Positions 26,650 to 37,182 of a stretch of DNA of 44,333 nucleotides are shown here, one piece after another. The position numbers and the translations under genes were made by a program. The notes under the pieces were generated by a model that was given only the letters and a program-made list of their open reading frames with translations, searched no databases and was not told the DNA's origin. Position 1 is the first letter of the stretch, and each line of letters begins with the position of its first letter. The DNA is from Mycoplasmataceae bacterium (lineage in GTDB: Bacteria > Bacillota_I > Bacilli_A > Mycoplasmatales > Mycoplasmoidaceae): NCBI GenBank assembly GCA_031261065.1, contig JAISKD010000003.1:1-44333 (forward strand), given 5' to 3'.

Positions 26650-27615
26650 TTACAAACTTTGTAGTGCAGTGATATAAGATAAACCAATTACGTCTTCTAA
26701 AGTAGCGCCTCTTGATAAATCATTTACTGGTTTAGCCATACCAATAGCAAAAGGACCATAAGCAGCAAAGTTTGACATACGTTGAACTATTTTATAAGCA
26801 ATATTACCCGCATCAAGGTTAGGGAATATATACGCATTGGCGGGTCCATCTCAATTTAAGGAAGGAGCTTTTTTTGTTCTAACTTTTTCATCGAATGCAG
26901 CATCAAATTGAATATCACCATAAATATTGATATTCTTTAAATCATTATCTTGTTTAACAAGTTCAAAAGCTTGTTTGACTTTGTCAACAGACTCACCCTT
27001 ACCGCTACCATTTGTTGAATAAGATAACATTGCAACCTTTAAATTAGGGACTTTAAGTTTATCTTTGCAAAATAAAGATATTGCTTTTGTAATATTAAAT
27101 AATTCTTCAGCATTGGGGTTAAGGTTTAAGGATACATCTCCAAAAACATATGATTCATTACCTTTTTCAAGAAGGATTGCAGAACTTGCAATTTTAACTC
27201 CAGGTGCTGTTTTAATTGTTTGCAATGCAGGTCTGTATGTATCAGCAGTAGGACATTCAATTCCACATATTTCACCATCAGCTTCTCCAATCTTTACTAA
27301 TAAAGACGATAAATAGTTTGGTTGTACAACAAATTTCTTTGCATCTTCTTCTGTCATTCCTTTTTCTTTACGAAGTTGAAATAGCAAATCAGAATATTTG
27401 CTAAGGTCTGTTGATTCAATAACTATATATTTTGATTTTATGTCTTTAGGAACCTCTGTTTCTTTATGAAAAACTAGAAGTGGAGTGATTAAGTCCTCAT
27501 TTAAAAGGGCTTTAGAAGCTTCATAAATTGTTTTATTTCATCCTTCAGCAAAAACAATTACTGGTTTTTTACCACTATGTACTAAAGTATCCTTTATTTG
27601 TTGAATAAAACCCAT
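26650..27615 (-). CDS. pta: Phosphate acetyltransferase
   Basis: A 321-residue enzyme that interconverts acetyl-CoA and acetyl phosphate, feeding ATP production with acetate kinase (not in the window). The conserved blocks are EADGEICG, TADTYRPALQTIKT, ASSAILLEKG, FGDVSLNLNPNAEEL, LSYSTNGSGKG and the C-terminal NLDAGNIAYKIVQRM (substrate loop). Length is typical of the short Pta form. The start at 27615 is set by a minus-strand TATAAT with a 6-nt gap. A ~520-nt gene-free stretch with repeats follows its 3' end before a terminator. Confidence 0.96.
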
Positions 27616-27621
27616 GCTATT

Positions 27622-27627
27622 ATTATA
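27622..27627 (-). promoter_or_regulatory. -10 box of pta
   Basis: TATAAT on the minus strand, exactly 6 nt before the ATG at 27615. Confidence 0.6.
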
Positions 27628-27709
27628 ATAGCAACTATGTGACTTGCTAAATGCACCCTTTGTCTAAATACAAATAATTGATATAGTATAAAGGAGGTTA
27701 CAAGAAGAT

Positions 27710-28069
27710 ATGGCGAATAATGTATTCAATTCATTAAAAGAAGTTTATGATGATATTGCTGATGGATATGATCATATTGAATTTAACTATAAAAATGTAT
27801 GGATTCGCTGTGGATTTGAAGCATATGGTGACGATTATGTTGAGTACTACAAGAAATATTTCCCAGCTATTACTAAAGAATATAAGTATGCGGCATACTT
27901 TGTCACTGATGAAAACTATAAAAAAAATGATTATTCTTTTGCTGAATGTGAAGAGAATTGAGTCTGATTTAAATCGTGAGAAGATATGTTTAACAACTTT
28001 AAATTTGATAATAAATCATTAGGAGAATTGATTGTTGACGAGGATTCCCATGATTTTTCACAAGATTAA
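27710..28069 (+). CDS. Acidic, aromatic-rich orphan protein
   Basis: A 119-residue protein, unknown. It is rich in Asp, Glu, Tyr, Phe and Trp (for example EAYGDDYVEYYKKYFP and NWVWFKSWEDMF), strongly acidic, with no signal peptide or membrane helix. The last third (WEDMFNNFKFDNKSLGELIVDED) suggests a small folded domain. It has a strong AAAGGAGG Shine-Dalgarno about 13 nt before ATG, unlike the leaderless genes nearby. It stands alone between divergent pta and convergent pyk, with only 17 nt between its stop and that of pyk. Confidence 0.75.
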
Positions 28070-28086
28070 TTATGAAACAACTCCCC

Positions 28087-29634
28087 CTAATTAATTTTAA
28101 TTGTTTTAACAGTTATCTCTTTAGTTCCAGAAGTTAAAATTGTTGGAACGTTTTTGTTGTTAATAGTACCATCGCCCATAACACTTGCATAGTTGTTGAT
28201 AGCTTTTGAAAGTGTTTCAGCAGCTGATTCTTCAGCAGATGCTAAATCATCTACAAGGTATGTTTTTACACCATATAAAGCACCATACTTTGTGTATGCT
28301 TTTTCATCATCGGTTACAACGATAATTGCAGCTGCGGGTCTAATTGTTGATAATGCCTTAATAAGGATGTCTTCATTTGTAAATACAGATATGAATTCAT
28401 ATGGGTATGCAGCAACTCCTTTTTTAACACTAGGAACACATTTCTTTGCAATTTCTATTACTGCTTTTCCGTATGCGTTACCAGCTAATTTTACGTTTTT
28501 CTTGAATAATTCGATTGCACCTTCGTAATCAAAAGTTTGTTCAGATTCAACGTTAATTTTGTTCATTGTTTGAATTGAATTAACAGGGAATAATCCGGCA
28601 GCTGTTTCACCAGAAGTCATAGAAGAGTCAGCTCCAATGTTAACTGAATAGAAAACGTCAGTAACTTCTGCTCTTGTAGGTAATAAGTTTCTTTCCATTG
28701 AATCTAACATTTGTGTAGCAACGATTACTAGTTTACCAGCTTTACGACATTCGTCAACCATATATTTCTCTCAATATGGTACAGTTTCAAATGGAATTTC
28801 AATTCCTAAATCTCCACGAGCAACCATGATTCCATCAGAAACTTGGATAATAGCATCTAAATTTTCAATTCCTTCTGTTGATTCAATTTTAGAAATAAGT
28901 TGAACATCAGCACCACCATTGTCTTTTAAGATCTTACGTATTTCATTAACGTTGCTTGCATTATTTACGAAAGAAGCAGCAACATAAGCAAATCCATACT
29001 TAGCAGCAAGAATAATATCTTTTTTATCTTTTTCAGAAACGAAGTCCATTGAATAAGAAGCTCCTGGTAAATTAATACGTTTGTTGGTTTTAACTAAGTG
29101 AGAGTTTAATGCAACAGCTGAAATAATTCCTTTTTTAACATCAACAGCTGTTACTTCTAAAAATAACTTACCATCATCAACTAAGATTTTTGATTTAACC
29201 TTAACGTCATTAGCCATGTTATATGTTCCAGTTGAATCTGTAACACTGAAACTATTAGAAGTTCCTGTTTTATTTTCTAAAGCACTAATTGTAACATTAG
29301 TTCCCTTTTCAATTGTTTGTCCTTCTTTACCCATGTCGGCAATTCTGATTTCTGGACCTTTTGTGTCAAGAAGTAATGATATAGGAATTCCTAATTTCTT
29401 TGAAGCAGTTCTAACCATTTCAATTCTAACTTCTTGTTCTTCCATAGAACCGTGAGAAAAGTTAAATCTTACAACTGTTGTTCCAGCTTTGAATATTCCT
29501 TCTAATCTGTCATAAGCGTCTTTAACGTTTTGAGCGTTGTCTGAACTCTTAAGTAAATCGAAAGTTCATATTTTTCCTGTTGTAGCTGGACCTAGCGTTG
29601 ATGTAATTTTTGTTTTTCTAAATTGTTGTGACAT
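28087..29634 (-). CDS. pyk: Pyruvate kinase
   Basis: A 515-residue glycolytic enzyme making pyruvate and ATP from phosphoenolpyruvate and ADP. The N-terminus RKTKITSTLGPAT and VVRFNFSHGS form the start of the TIM barrel. LDTKGPEIRI, ISKIESTEGIENLDAI (catalytic Lys), VARGDLGIEIPFE and ATQMLDSM are the signature blocks; the C-terminal allosteric domain ends TSGTKEITVKTIKIN. It is slightly longer than many homologues. With pta it indicates fermentative energy metabolism. A minus-strand TATAAT (29647-29652) is 12 nt upstream of ATG. Confidence 0.97.
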
Positions 29635-29646
29635 ATGTGCCTTTTT

Positions 29647-29652
29647 ATTATA
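29647..29652 (-). promoter_or_regulatory. -10 box of pyk
   Basis: TATAAT on the minus strand, 12 nt before the start codon. Confidence 0.55.
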
Positions 29653-29731
29653 TAAACATTTTTTAATTTAGAAATTATTATTAAAAACAAATATTAGAAT
29701 ATTCATTACTTTTTACATAATAAATATAGGT

Positions 29732-31543
29732 ATGTCTGATAAAAAAATAAATATATTTAAGGCATTTTGAATTGAATTAAAAGATAGATGTTTTTCATCA
29801 AAGATGAGAATCATTAAAACAATAGGTACCATATTCGTACCATTTATATATGCCTTTATATGTATAGCTGCATTCTGAAACCCATTTGATAAAATAGGTA
29901 CTTTACCAATCGCTATAGTTAATCAAGACAAACAGGCTTTAATATTAGAGTCACATAGTGACATCACAAAATCATATGCCCCAGTTGGTGTTTCACTAGA
30001 CCCTTCTATTACAAGCATTGACGATCCAGGTTTATTTGCGATTTCTGATGATGTTGTGAACCAAAACACATGAGAACAATTTTGCGATTCAGTGCCAGAT
30101 AGCAGCAATTGCTATTTATATGTTCTTGATTCTTCTGGACAAAATTTAGTTAAAACTGACACAACACAACACCTTCCAGATTATGATTTCCAAATTCGAA
30201 CGTCTGTTGTTGATGAGTTTTTAACTTACTGGCATGATCCTTCACAAGAACACCCCGATTTATGATATAACGCTGCTAAAGGAGCATATTGCGCTAAGAT
30301 AAATGAAAAAAATACCTTAACTAATATCACTTATTATTCTAATACAGCATCTTCTGATATTAGTAGTGGAAACCCCGATAATTATGCTACATATAATGAA
30401 AGCACTAAAGAATGAAGTATTAAAAAATCAAAATACTATTCAGAAATAGGTTTTCCACCTTCATTATCATTTTTAGTGGGCGCAGCAATAACAGATCCAC
30501 TTAATACTTCATTCTATTTAAACCAACTATCTGGTCAATTAGAATATTTTGCCACTTACCAAAATAATTTCTTTGCCGGTGAAATTATGGATTCTATTTC
30601 TCCTTTTATATTAAGCCAATTATTCACTAATATATTACCTAGTCCAATAACATATAACATTGATGCCTTTATTAATAAAGATATTCAAGGAGAAAACTTC
30701 GGTATATATGGTATTGGAATTGGCCAACTCTTCGTATGTGTCGGCCTATGAGTTGGTTGTTTCTCAATGACAATTACATTAGACCGTAAGAAGAGAGTTA
30801 AAAATATTACTGCTAAAAAATGGTACATTACCAAAGGTATGGTGATGGCGAGTATAAATGTATTTCAATCTGTTTTCCTAATGCTAGCTATTGGAGTTAT
30901 AGGCTGATTTGCATTAGGCAGTGCTTTCTTCTTTGAAATACTATTTATTATGTTTTGCGCCTTGATCTTCATTATTATCATTCAAGCAATATGGTTTAGC
31001 TTTAGAGACAAAGCTTTTGCTTCGATAATAATTGTCATATTCTTAATATTGAATTTAGCAGCTGGTGGTGGTACCTTCCCTGCAATTTTACAAAATGATT
31101 TCTTCCATGCGATATCCTATATCTTACCATTCACATATGTAATACATGGACAAAGTGCAATAATTTATGGTATTGGTACAGGAACCAATGCTATAGAAAA
31201 TTGTCTATACGTACTTAAAATGTGTGGAGTGATGTTGATATTTGCAGCAGTTTTCTTAACTCTTGGCTTATGTACTTGTGGATATCGATTAAAAGAAATA
31301 AACTATGGTACTGCTAACAAATATAAATTAGCTAAAGTATTAATGTCTCTTAATAATAAGAAATATAACGAATTTATTGAAACAAATAGACGTGGTAAAA
31401 AGTATGCTAATTTTAAAAAGTTACCTAATGAGCAAAATAAAGAGATTTATGAGAAAACAATGGAACTATATCCACTTGAGGTTAAATTTAAACGTTTCCG
31501 TAAAGATGATTTTGTGGAAATGGACAGTGCAATATTAGAATAA
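29732..31543 (+). CDS. YhgE/Pip-like multi-TM membrane protein
   Basis: A 603-residue protein. TM1 (about residues 28-50, TIFVPFIYAFICIAAFW) is followed by LPIAIVNQDK, the YhgE/Pip hallmark just outside the membrane, then a ~250-residue extracellular region. Five or six C-terminal TMs follow, with GGGTFPAILQNDFFHAI and LPFTYVIHG, the conserved ABC-2-like motif of the family, and a ~70-residue cytosolic tail. The family includes phage-infection protein Pip and ABC-2 permease-like proteins; no ATPase gene is adjacent. Its role here is unknown. A CATAAT 10 nt before ATG is the only -10-like element. The YbaK gene follows after 7 nt. Confidence 0.82.
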
Positions 31544-31550
31544 TTGATAT

Positions 31551-32042
31551 ATGCATACACCAGAAAAAACACTTAACTATTTAAAAGAACATCATTTAGA
31601 TGATAGACTTGAAGAGTCTGACGTATCTTTTCACCATGTAGAAGATGCGTACAAATTTAATTTAAAATCTGATCAAGTTGCTAAGTCATTGCTTTTTTAT
31701 GATAATTCTAAAGCTAATGGCGAACTTGCAGCTGTCATGGTCGTGATGAGCGGAGACTCTAAAATATCCACAGGTGAATTCAAAAGAAGGTTTGGATACA
31801 AAACTTCAATGTGTTCATATGATGACGTTGTATCATTAACGGGTTACAAACCAGGAGGGGTGTGTCCGTTTGGAATAGATAACCCTAATGTTAAGATATT
31901 CTTAGATATTTCCCTAAAGAAATGAGATATTGTTTGTCCTGCCTGCGGTTCTGAATTTTCAAGAATTAGACTCTCTCCCCAAGAATTAGAAAATTCATTA
32001 CCAGGCACGGAATGAGTAGATATTACCAAGAAAGAACAATAA
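31551..32042 (+). CDS. YbaK/EbsC-type aminoacyl-tRNA deacylase
   Basis: A 163-residue protein of the YbaK/ProX fold. The conserved parts are QVAKSLLFY (with the family Lys), MVVMSGDSKIS, and PGGVCPFGI near residue 101, the G-x-C-P-F-G signature. Such proteins hydrolyse mischarged tRNAs, for example Cys-tRNA-Pro or Ala-tRNA-Pro. The C-terminus (VCPACGSEFSRIRLSPQEL) carries a CxxC pair that could bind zinc. It starts 7 nt after the YhgE-like gene, so it is likely in the same transcript. Confidence 0.87.
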
Positions 32043-32073
32043 GCACTTTATAACACTAATTTGCAGCGTTTTA

Positions 32074-32079
32074 TATAAT
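32074..32079 (+). promoter_or_regulatory. -10 box of the YiiX-type hydrolase gene
   Basis: TATAAT, then exactly 6 nt, then the ATG at 32086. Confidence 0.6.
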
Positions 32080-32085
32080 AAAAGT

Positions 32086-32745
32086 ATGAATAAAATCAGC
32101 AAATATATCATCGCTTTCGCCTCAGTAGTAATACCATCCGTTGCCGTTGGTGTTACTGTTAATGTTTGTACTAATAATAATTTACATAATAAACAAAATG
32201 TAAGTCGATTTTCCTTAAGTCAAGCATATGATCTTGCAAAACCAGGAGATTTAATTTATGAAGGCCAAGGCGGATTTGCTACTTTTGTTGGTCATATTGT
32301 AACCGTTACAGGAACAGAAATAATAGATGGCGTTAAAAATATTGATATTATTGAAGCTACGCACATAGATGTACATTATTCAACATTGACTGAATCTGAT
32401 TTTTGTAACAAACATTCTTATTTATTACAAACAGATTTAACTGATCAACAAAGAGATGACGTTGTTTATTTTAATGAACAACAATTAGGTAAGCCATATT
32501 CTTATGATTATTTAAAATATAGTACAGATATTTCAACTAAATCATGGTATTGTTCTGAATTGGGTTGAGCTAGTTACTTTTATGCTGGTCTAAATTTATG
32601 AAATGGTGATGATTTATTAGTTAATAAAGGCGTTACTAACTATTCTTTAACTGAACTTGAATCGCTTATTGCTCCTGCTCCTAGTGCAATTGTTAATTCA
32701 TCAAATCTTAATATAGTTTATTCATATAATAATCTATCATTATAA
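32086..32745 (+). CDS. YiiX/YebB-like papain-fold hydrolase, exported
   Basis: A 219-residue protein. The N-terminal hydrophobic segment (about residues 7-28) is a signal anchor or signal peptide; no lipobox fits. The mature part has the permuted NlpC/P60 pattern: PGDLIYEG, VGHIVTV with His70, the KPYSYDYL block and WYCSELGW with Cys156 as nucleophile. YiiX-type enzymes act on amide bonds, often of lipids or peptides; a wall-less cell has no peptidoglycan, so a host or foreign substrate is possible. Monocistronic, probably ended by the weak terminator that follows. Confidence 0.75.
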
Positions 32746-32795
32746 GAACATTAAATATTAAAAAACGCTCTCTTAATCAAATGTTCTATTTTTTT
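32745..32795 (+). terminator. Weak terminator with large loop
   Basis: AGAACATT (about 32745-32752) pairs with AATGTTCT (32780-32787), with a T-run right after. The loop is about 27 nt, so function is uncertain. Confidence 0.4.
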
Positions 32796-32827
32796 AAAAA
32801 AAATAAGTGCATATTGTAATATTTATA

Positions 32828-32833
32828 TATAAT
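32828..32833 (+). promoter_or_regulatory. -10 box of the small acidic gene and dnaE
   Basis: TATAAT 4 nt before the ATG at 32838 and 10 nt before the ATG at 32844. Transcription should start at about 32840, which favours the second ATG. Confidence 0.5.
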
Positions 32834-32843
32834 ACAAATGACG

Positions 32844-33080
32844 ATGGCGAAAACAGATAAAACAATAAAATTCAATCCTGACGAAGAGACAAAAAGCAAT
32901 AGTTCTAATATTAAAGTTCCTGTAACTTCTTCTGTTGATTTATCTCAAATTAACCTAAACGATGATAATGAAGACTACGAATCATTATCTGTTAATGAAC
33001 TTCAATATAAGTTAAAATTTGAAGACTTATCTGAAAGCCAAATAAAAGCGATTAAAAAAATACTACAAGAAAAGAAATAA
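32844..33080 (+). CDS. Small acidic protein, unknown
   Basis: A 78-residue protein from the ATG at 32844 (80 from 32838). The first half is Asn/Ser/Asp-rich and probably disordered (SVDLSQINLNDDNEDYESLS); the second half (VNELQYKLKFEDLSESQIKAIKKILQEK) is likely helical. There is no signal or TM. It is 24 nt upstream of dnaE and probably in the same transcript; dnaE has its own GAAAGGGTG ribosome site. It could be a replication accessory peptide, but that is only from position. Confidence 0.6.
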   Translation: MAKTDKTIKFNPDEETKSNSSNIKVPVTSSVDLSQINLNDDNEDYESLSVNELQYKLKFEDLSESQIKAIKKILQEKK

Positions 33081-33104
33081 GATAAGAAAGGGTGATGGTG
33101 TTAT

Positions 33105-35975
33105 ATGTTTGCTAACTTAAACACTCATTCTTACTTTTCTTTTCTGAATTCAACACTTTCATTAGAAGATATAGTTTTATTTGCGAAAAAGAATAATAGT
33201 CCAGCTTGTTTAATAGATTTTTCAACAATGCACGGAGCAATTGAGTTTTATAAAATATGTGAAAAAGAAAATGTTAAGCCTGTTATAGGGTTGCAAATAA
33301 AGTACCAAGATAACAATATATTTTTAATTGCTCAGAACTTTGTTGGTTATAAGAACTTACTAAAAGTATCTTCATGTATAAACACAAACGAAGATTACGA
33401 TATAACTAAATATTTAGAAGGCTTAATAGTTATTGCTGATTCTAATATATCCTGAACTGAAAAATTTTATCTTTCATCAGACGTTGCTATTCAGGAAGCA
33501 TTCTATTTAAATGAAGAAGATGCCGGATTATTAAAAATAATCCGTTCAATTAACTCGGGTAGTTCTCTTGAAGAAACACCAACTCCAGAAGCTGGAAAAT
33601 ATTTATTAGATGAAAGCGAAGCTAAAAAAATATTTTCTTCTAAACAACTGGCTACGCTTGAGGAAATTATTAATTCTGTAGATTTGAAGATAGTAACAGA
33701 AAATGCCTTTAATTTTCCTAGGTATGATGCCGCTAAGGATTCATCAGTAGTTTTACAAGAACTGTGTATGAATGGTTTAAGTAAAAGATTAAACACATCA
33801 GCTATTCCCACTTCATATAATGAACGTCTTAAATATGAACTTAGCATCATTAATGCAATGAAGTATAATGATTACTTTCTAGTTGTGCAAGACTATGTTA
33901 ACTGAGCTAAATCACAAAACATTTTAGTTGGTCCAGGACGTGGTTCAGCTGCTGGTTCACTAATTTCATATGTTTTAGGAATTACTGATATTGATCCACT
34001 AAAATATAATCTTATCTTTGAAAGGTTCCTAAATATAGATAGAAAAGATAAACCAGATATTGATATCGATTTCCCTGATACAGATAGACAAAAAGTTCTT
34101 GAGTATCTATATAATAGATATTCTAAAAACAATGTTGCTCATGTTTCAACGTTTCAAACGATGAAAGCAAAGTCGGCAATCAGAGACATAGGTAAATCAC
34201 TAGGCATTGACCCTAGCATCATAAACCTTATTACTAAAGAGTTTAATAGTGACAATGAAGATGATGTTAAAAAAGCGATTGAAAGCAGTTCGGCTATCAA
34301 GTCGTATTCCGAAAAATATCCCGAACTTTTTAAACACACACTTAGAATTATTGGTTTTCCACGTCAAATAGGAACACATGCTTCAGCGGTTGTTATTAGT
34401 TTAACACCACTTAATGATGTTGTTCCATTAATGACAAATTCACAAGATAGCATCTTATCTACGCAATACGCTGCAGATTACTTAGAAAAATTAGGACTAG
34501 TTAAAGTCGACCTTTTATCTCTATCAAATCTTACGACAATCCAAAATATAATTAGTCTTGTTAAAACTACACGTGGAGAATCTGTTGATATATTCACCAT
34601 TCCATTAGACGATAAAAAGGTATTTTCGACGCTTTCAGCTGGAGAGACTTCAGGAATTTTTCAACTATCCAGTCCTGGAATAACAAGTCTAACTAAAAGA
34701 ATTAAACCGACTAGTATTCAAGATATTTCAACAATCTCAGCGCTATTTAGACCTGGTGCAAATACTCTAATGAATGAATATATTGCCAATAGGCAAGATC
34801 CATCTAAAATTAAATACTTAAATGATAATTTTAAATCCATTCTTTTACCTACATATGGTGTCATTATTTACCAAGAACAATTAATGGAAATAGTTAAAGT
34901 TTCAGCCAATTACACAATGTCACAAGCCGACGCTTTCAGAAAGATAATTTCTAAGAAGAATAAAGTTGAACTTCTTAAACTAGAAGATGATTTTAAAAAA
35001 GCAACTATAGCAAATGGATATTCCGCCGAACAATCTATAGAAATATTCAAATACATCGAAAGATTTGCATCATATGGATTTAATATGTCTCACTCCATTT
35101 CATATTCATATGTATCGTATTGATTAGCATATTTAAAATGTCACTACCCACAAGAGTTTTTTGCAATATTCTTAAGCTCTACTAGTGAAATAGGAAAATA
35201 TCTAAACATCATCAAAACATATGGTATATCTATTTTTCAACCATCAATAAATACATCACAGTATGGATTTACTTTAAACAAACAAGGAATCGTTATGGGC
35301 TTTAATTGTATTAAAGGAATTGGAAATGAAATAATTAAATCAATATTAAATTTACGTGATTCTCGTCCTGACAAAAAGTTTTCAACATATATCGAAGCGA
35401 TTGGTATGCTAGCCAATAATTCTGTTGGTGAAAAAACAATTGAATCCCTAATACTTTCTGGTGCCTTCGATGAGTTACTTCAAAATAAAACTAGAACATT
35501 CTTAATAAAAAATATTCACCAAATAGTTCTTAGTTCAAAAACTATGCTTAAAACAGGAGAGATGTTAATCAAACCTGTCTTACAAGAAGTAGAAGAAAGC
35601 ACACAGGACTTAGAAGATTTGTCTGCAAAGCAATTCGCTTTGATAGGTGTTAGCTTTAATGAACATCCAACACAAAAGTTTAAGAAATCATACAATGCGA
35701 CATCGGATCTTAAAACAATTTCAGAAATGATAAATAAAAAAGGAAAGTATACTGCTTTAGTTCTTCTAAAAAGTTTTAGAAGCATAACCACAAAAACTGG
35801 GTTACCAATGGCTATGGGAACAATAGAAGATGAAACAGGATCTTCGGGCATCGCTTTATTTCCTGCTGTTTATTCTAAATTCTCCAATATCCTTAAAAAT
35901 GGTGAACATTATATTATGGCCATTGATAGTACTGATCGAGGAATGCAGGCCTTAAAAATTGAATTAATTGTATAA
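33105..35975 (+). CDS. dnaE: DNA polymerase III alpha subunit (DnaE type)
   Basis: A 956-residue C-family polymerase without an exonuclease insert, so DnaE not PolC. The PHP domain (about 1-200) is degenerate: the usual HLQVH reads NLNTH, and the DDHVMYG-type block reads DFSTMHG. The palm has VGPGRGSAAGSL and the catalytic PDIDIDFPD, with a third acidic residue in LVKVDLLSLSNL. Fingers include RQIGTHASAVVIS, TSGIFQLSS, LFRPGANT and YGVIIYQEQLM. A helix-hairpin-helix (IKGIGNEI) and a C-terminal OB domain (MAMGTIEDETGSSGIALFP) follow. It is shorter than Bacillus DnaE (about 1,115). A -10 for the next gene overlaps its stop codon. Confidence 0.96.
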
Positions 35976-35976
35976 T
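35971..35976 (+). promoter_or_regulatory. -10 box overlapping the dnaE stop codon
   Basis: TATAAT includes the TAA of dnaE, then exactly 6 nt, then the ATG at 35983. Confidence 0.5.
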
Positions 35977-35982
35977 TTATAA

Positions 35983-37182
35983 ATGGATAACATTAGTGAA
36001 CTTATTAAAAATAAATATAAAGAATACGAAAGTAAAGCAATAGAAATCAGAAGACATCTACACCAATATCCTGAAGCTAGTGCTAAAGAATTTAACACAC
36101 AAAAGTTTATTATAGATACTCTTAATGAACACAATATTAAGTGTACTAAAATTGCAGACACAGGATTATGGGCTGTTATTGCTGGAGAAAAAGAATCAAG
36201 CAATAAGAAAACTATCCTTATTAGAGCCGATATAGATGCTCTACAAATTCAAGAAGAAACAGGACTTGATTTTTCTTCTAAAAATCCTGGGCTAATGCAT
36301 GCTTGTGGACATGATGGACATATAACAAACCTTATAATTTCTTCTTTTATTCTTTATGATCTACGTAAAGAATTTTCAGGAAATGCTAAAATAGTATTTC
36401 AGCCATCTGAGGAAGTTGGTGGAGGAGCTGAACGTATGATTAATCAAGGCGTGCTTGAGAATCCTAAAGTTGATGCTGCTATTGGATTACACATAAGTGC
36501 CACAGACGATGCAAACAATCTTTACACTAAATATGATGGTTTCTGAGCTGCACCAGATATTTTCAAAATTGCAATTATCGGATTTGGCGGTCATGGAGCA
36601 ATCCCACATAAAACTATTGACCCAATTAATATTGCAGCGCAATTTATTAGTTCTGCTCAAAACATTATTACAAGAAGAATTGACCCAGCCGATCCTGTAG
36701 TTATTTCCTTCTGTAAGTTTAATTCTGGTGAAGTTTTTAATGCTATACCAACAACAGCATTGATAGAAGGAACATTTAGAACTGTTAAAAATGAAACAAG
36801 ACAATTTGTTAAAGAAAAATTAGAACAAGTTCTAAAATCTATTTGCGAAGCAAATGATGCTAAATACACATATGAGTATATTCCTTATTACCCACCAGTT
36901 ATTAATAATAATCAAATGGTTGACTCTTTAATTGAATCAGCTAGTAAACAAATTGATAAGAAAGACATTCATCTATTAAACTCACCGCTAATGGTTGGAG
37001 ATGATTTCGCTTATTTTGGACAACATGTTCCAGCGGTTTATTTTATGATTGGATGTTATGATGGCACGAGTGAAAAATACGGACTTCACAATTCTAAATT
37101 CTATTTTAAAGAAGAGAACTTTTTCCCATCAGCTATAACAATCACTGTACAATCTGCAATAGATTTTTTAAATAAGAATTAA
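35983..37182 (+). CDS. M20-family amidohydrolase
   Basis: A 399-residue cytosolic metallo-aminoacylase/carboxypeptidase. The RRHLHQYPEAS start is the M20D (hippurate hydrolase/AbgB/HipO-like) hallmark. RADIDALQI, MHACGHDGH (Cys108 and His110 region) and FQPSEEVGGGA give the metal ligands; the dimerisation domain has IIGFGGHGAIPH. Length is typical. It probably deacylates N-acyl amino acids taken up from the host. The final VGDDFAYFGQHVPAVYF block carries the last metal ligand region. Its TAA overlaps the argH TAA on the opposite strand. Confidence 0.92.
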
